From JBBQWZ01 sp043788745 (lineage in GTDB: Bacteria > Acidobacteriota > Terriglobia > Bryobacterales > Bryobacteraceae), in contig JAYVTO010000166.1 of assembly GCA_043788745.1 (NCBI GenBank), forward strand, positions 1 to 6,846: a DNA stretch of 6,846 nt, given 5' to 3'. The translations under genes were made by a program, and so were the position numbers. Within the stretch, counting starts at the first letter, position 1, and the number at the start of each line of letters is the position of its first letter. The notes under the pieces are model-generated. The model worked only from the letters and a program-made list of their open reading frames with translations. It had not been told where the DNA came from and ran no database searches. Shown here piece after piece: positions 4,762 to 6,846 of this stretch.

Positions 4762-5952
4762 ATGGACACCCAAATACGCCAGCGGTTAGAATGCAGTGGA
4801 ATGGAGAGAAACCATCCAACGTTTTACGAGTTCTTTGCCGGGGGCGGCATGGCTCGGCTCGGATTGGGTGAAGGGTGGAGTTGCGCCTTCTCGAATGAAT
4901 GGTGCGAGAAGAAGGCTTCGTCTTACAGTTCAAGATTCGGTGGGGCGGAACTGCGTGTCTGCGATGTTGCGGCCCTTAAGGCAGATGATCTCCCCGGCAC
5001 GCCAACACTGGTATGGGGTTCGTTTCCCTGCCAAGACCTTTCCCTTGCCGGGAATGGGGCCGGATTGGAGGGTGATCGGAGTGGCACCTTCAAGCCCTTC
5101 TGGGAACTGATGCGTGGACTGGTGTGCCTTGGCCGACATCCGCAGTTGATTGTGCTTGAGAACGTGGTCGGCACGTTGACCTCTCATGATGGCAAGGACT
5201 TCGGCCTTATCGTGAGTGCGCTGGCAAAGGAAGGCTACAGAGTGGGTGCGATGGTCATAGATGCCGTTCGGTTCGTGCCACAATCCCGGCCACGGCTGTT
5301 CATCGTGGCGGTACACTCAGACACCGCCGTGCCAGCGTCACTGATGCAACCGGGGCCAACCGAGCCGTGGCACACGAAGTCCCTGCGCTCGGCTGTCCAG
5401 CGCTGGCCCCAACGTCAACGGGATGCTTGGGTGTGGTGGAATCTCCCGGTTCCTTCGGGATCAGTCCCGGCACTAAGCGACTTGATCGAAGAAGAACCGA
5501 GCGGCGTTGAGTGGCACTCGAAGGCTCAGACTGAGCACATCATCGGCTTGATGTCGCCTCTTCATTTGAAGAAGTTGAAGAAGGCACAGCTTCTCGGCAA
5601 ACGGATCGTTGGGACTGTCTACAGGAGATCACGCCCCGATGAGAGCGGCCTCAACAAGCAGAGGGCTGAGATCCGCTTCGATCAAGTCTCCGGGTGTCTG
5701 CGGACGCCTGTGGGTGGGTCGAGCCGTCAAACGATTGTTGTGGTTGACGGACGCCGGATCAGATCCCGTCTGTTGTCGCCGAGAGAGGCCGCACGATTGA
5801 TGGGCGTCCCCGACGATTACCCTTTGCCGAGGAATTACAACGAAGCCTATCATCTCTTCGGGGATGGACTCGCTGTTCCTGTTGTCCATTGGTTGAGCAC
5901 TCATCTGTTATTGCCTATCGCCGCCGCTTGTCGGGTTATGATAGCGGCTTGA
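4762..5952 (+). CDS. DNA (cytosine-5-)-methyltransferase of a type II R-M system (Eco29kI-like partner)
   Basis: This transfers a methyl group from S-adenosylmethionine to C5 of cytosine in the recognition site and so protects host DNA from the partner nuclease. Numbering from ATG 4762 (396 residues), the C5-MTase motifs appear in order. Motif I is FYEFFAGGGMARLGLG (21-36). Motif IV is SFPCQDLSLAG with catalytic Cys90. Motif VI is ENV (133-135). Motif VIII is QSRPRLF (174-180). Motif IX is RLLSPREAARLMGVPDDY (336-353). Motif X is GDGLAVPVV (367-375). The target-recognition region lies about 185-330, including QRAEIRFD and GCLRTPVGGSSRQ. All key residues are present. Three ATGs are possible: 4729 (GGGG upstream), 4762 (GAGG at six bases, chosen) and 4801 (closest to the usual family start METRY-like short N-terminus before TFYEFF). 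The stop overlaps the nuclease start (TGATG). Confidence 0.93.
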   Translation: MDTQIRQRLECSGMERNHPTFYEFFAGGGMARLGLGEGWSCAFSNEWCEKKASSYSSRFGGAELRVCDVAALKADDLPGTPTLVWGSFPCQDLSLAGNGAGLEGDRSGTFKPFWELMRGLVCLGRHPQLIVLENVVGTLTSHDGKDFGLIVSALAKEGYRVGAMVIDAVRFVPQSRPRLFIVAVHSDTAVPASLMQPGPTEPWHTKSLRSAVQRWPQRQRDAWVWWNLPVPSGSVPALSDLIEEEPSGVEWHSKAQTEHIIGLMSPLHLKKLKKAQLLGKRIVGTVYRRSRPDESGLNKQRAEIRFDQVSGCLRTPVGGSSRQTIVVVDGRRIRSRLLSPREAARLMGVPDDYPLPRNYNEAYHLFGDGLAVPVVHWLSTHLLLPIAAACRVMIAA

Positions 5953-6644
5953 TGCCCGGACAAGAGAACGAAGCACAAGTTGTTCCACAGGACGTAGCAG
6001 CCATCCGGCAGCGAATCAAAGCGTTCTTGAACGCACCAGCCCTGAACGGGCAGAAGATCGGCAACGCCAAATGGGGTGTCTACACCTTTTACGACTACGA
6101 TGCAGAGCCGATCTACGTCGGACAGACGAATGAAATGCTGCGGTCTCGAATCGGACGCCATCTGACGAACCAGCGAACTGATGCCGTCGCTATGAACGTG
6201 TTGGACCCTTTTGAAGTCGCTGAGATTGAGGTCTGGCCCTTCTGGGCGCTTCAGAGTCGGAACAGCAAGGACGCCGAAGCTAGAGCGATCCTCAACTCAG
6301 CCGAGTACAGGGTCTTTCAGCTTGTTCTTGGGCAATCCAGCTTCAATGCCGTACTCAACGAAGGTGACATCGCCGCCAGCCATCCGATTGTACTCCCGGC
6401 ATCGGTACGTGGCCGCATCATACCGGATGAACTGTACGAGCAACGCAAGCACCCCGATGTCCGAATCGCTAGGCGTGCCACTACTATCGCCGCACTCGCA
6501 AGGGTGATCAGCGAACGTGAAGTATCGAAAGGGTTGCGAAGGACTCTGATGACACAGGCACGTAGGCTGGAGCGTCTTGCAACACTGCGCTTCAATGATA
6601 TCGGTGGTCCAGTTCCCACAGTCGAACCCGGCGAAGAGGTCTGA
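5952..6644 (+). CDS. GIY-YIG type II restriction endonuclease, Eco29kI family
   Basis: The protein of 230 residues cuts unmethylated target DNA and pairs with the methyltransferase before it. The GIY-YIG core is visible as WGVYTFYDYD (Tyr44) and EPIYVGQTNE (Tyr55), with RSRIGRH providing Arg66 and His70. NSAEYRVFQ supplies the candidate metal-binding Glu118, and SSFNAVLN a conserved Asn132. The segment HLTNQRTDAVAMNVLDPFEV (70-89) matches my memory of the Eco29kI restriction-enzyme family. That enzyme cuts CCGCGG, but specificity here cannot be read from sequence. The C-terminal 60 residues are basic and helical. The ATG at 5952 overlaps the TGA of the methyltransferase (TGATG), so translation is probably coupled and the methylase is made first. 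An alternative GTG at 5889 would overlap the methylase by 64 bases and lacks family support. Confidence 0.92.
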   Translation: MPGQENEAQVVPQDVAAIRQRIKAFLNAPALNGQKIGNAKWGVYTFYDYDAEPIYVGQTNEMLRSRIGRHLTNQRTDAVAMNVLDPFEVAEIEVWPFWALQSRNSKDAEARAILNSAEYRVFQLVLGQSSFNAVLNEGDIAASHPIVLPASVRGRIIPDELYEQRKHPDVRIARRATTIAALARVISEREVSKGLRRTLMTQARRLERLATLRFNDIGGPVPTVEPGEEV

Positions 6645-6688
6645 CATGGATAGCGTCTCCCCGGAGACCAGGTCAAGGAAATGAGGAA

Positions 6689-6731
6689 ACGAGGGACAGA
6701 CAGAATCATCGAACTCGGTTTCTCGCGAAAG
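6689..6731 (-). repeat. Right arm of 43-nt inverted repeat
   Basis: This is the reverse complement of the left arm at 4251-4293: 28 of 28 identical in the core (6689-6716) and 11 of 15 in the outer part (6717-6731). It begins 44 nt after the stop codon of the restriction endonuclease. Confidence 0.9.
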
Positions 6732-6761
6732 GGACACTCGCGTCGGGGCTTTTTCCAAGAA

Positions 6762-6846
6762 TCAGGCTAGCATGCGGTTGTCGAGCGCTTTCTCGAAGCT
6801 CCAGCGCCGCCATTTTCGCTGAAACTGCGATTCGAAGGTTGCCACA
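6762..6846 (-). CDS. Possible C-terminus of an unknown protein, cut by window edge
   Basis: Read on the minus strand from the right edge, one frame is open for 27 codons and gives VATFESQFQRKWRRWSFEKA then LDNRMLA before TGA at 6762-6764. The aromatic and basic composition (QRKWRRWSFEK) looks protein-like, and the other minus frames are less so. No family can be named from so short a piece. It lies just outside the right inverted-repeat arm, so it belongs to the flanking chromosome or to a gene broken by the island. Confidence 0.25.
   Translation of the reverse strand, partial: VATFESQFQRKWRRWSFEKALDNRMLA

Larger units (their letters stand above)
4232..6741. mobile_element. Putative restriction-modification cassette bounded by inverted repeats
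   Basis: The methyltransferase and endonuclease genes and a damaged upstream gene lie between two inverted copies of a 43-nt sequence (4251-4293 and 6689-6731). Just outside, TGTCC (4237-4241) and its complement GGACA (6732-6736) would give TGT...ACA ends. CTCGC stands directly next to both (4232-4236 and 6737-6741), like a 5-bp target duplication. The left arm needs a 9-nt insertion (4242-4250) for this alignment, so the exact ends are uncertain. No transposase or recombinase is encoded inside, so the unit could move only with help from elsewhere. Base composition inside appears somewhat less GC-rich than the chromosomal genes to the left. Limits and mobility are inference; the inverted repeat itself is seen directly. 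Confidence 0.5.

Noticed and set aside
4644..4871. 75-codon plus-strand frame between the unknown gene and the methylase
   Set aside because: It overlaps the methylase start in another frame and most of it reads as a shadow; the frame ending at 4726 is more protein-like.
6655..6668. Small hairpin GTCTC-CCCG-GAGAC after the nuclease gene
   Set aside because: Only five pairs and no T tract, so I do not call it a terminator.
6681..6770. 29-residue open frame MRKRGTDRIIELGFSRKGHS... across the right inverted-repeat arm
   Set aside because: A similar peptide appears on the minus strand of the left arm, but only because the DNA is an inverted repeat; nothing suggests it is translated.
1..6846. 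CRISPR array, tRNA or rRNA genes
   Set aside because: No regularly spaced repeat-spacer pattern, no tRNA-like cloverleaf with T-loop and anticodon stem, and no rRNA signature was seen on either strand.

Overview
The window looks like a chromosomal stretch from a high-GC bacterium, most likely an Acidobacteriota member of the Solibacter/Bryobacter type. That placement is inference. It rests on the compact operon of ECF sigma factor, one-helix membrane protein and Spy/CpxP-like protein, on GC-rich hairpin repeats and a REP-associated transposase relic, on an ISKra4-type fragment, and on a long-tailed L31. No rRNA or other taxonomic marker is present.

Left part (1-1001): a 34-codon remnant of an ISKra4-type transposase is followed by rpmE (ribosomal protein L31, +) with a textbook intrinsic terminator. 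About 500 bases without a convincing gene come next. They hold a 24-bp tandem repeat of hairpins and two copies of a GC-rich stem element about 60 bp apart.

Centre (1002-3654): a minus-strand operon encodes an ECF sigma factor, a single-pass membrane protein (probable anti-sigma factor) and a membrane-anchored periplasmic Spy/CpxP-like protein. Together they look like a CnrH/CnrY/CnrX-style envelope-stress signalling unit. Divergent from it across 125 bp is a soluble diguanylate cyclase (GGDEF) with intact catalytic and inhibitory sites. Its last residues are encoded by a REP-like palindrome.

Right part (3609-6846): REP-like repeats surround a decayed REP-associated tyrosine transposase (RAYT, -). 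Beyond it lies an approximately 2.5-kb island carrying a damaged unknown gene, a C5-cytosine DNA methyltransferase and a GIY-YIG restriction endonuclease of the Eco29kI type, the last two overlapping by one base. The island is bounded by a 43-nt inverted repeat (39/43 identical, with a 28-nt perfect core). Weaker signs of TGT...ACA ends and a 5-bp direct repeat lie just outside. No transposase or integrase lies between the repeats, so this may be a non-autonomous (passively mobilised) restriction-modification cassette. That is the most interesting object here. A partial minus-strand reading frame of unknown identity runs off the right edge.
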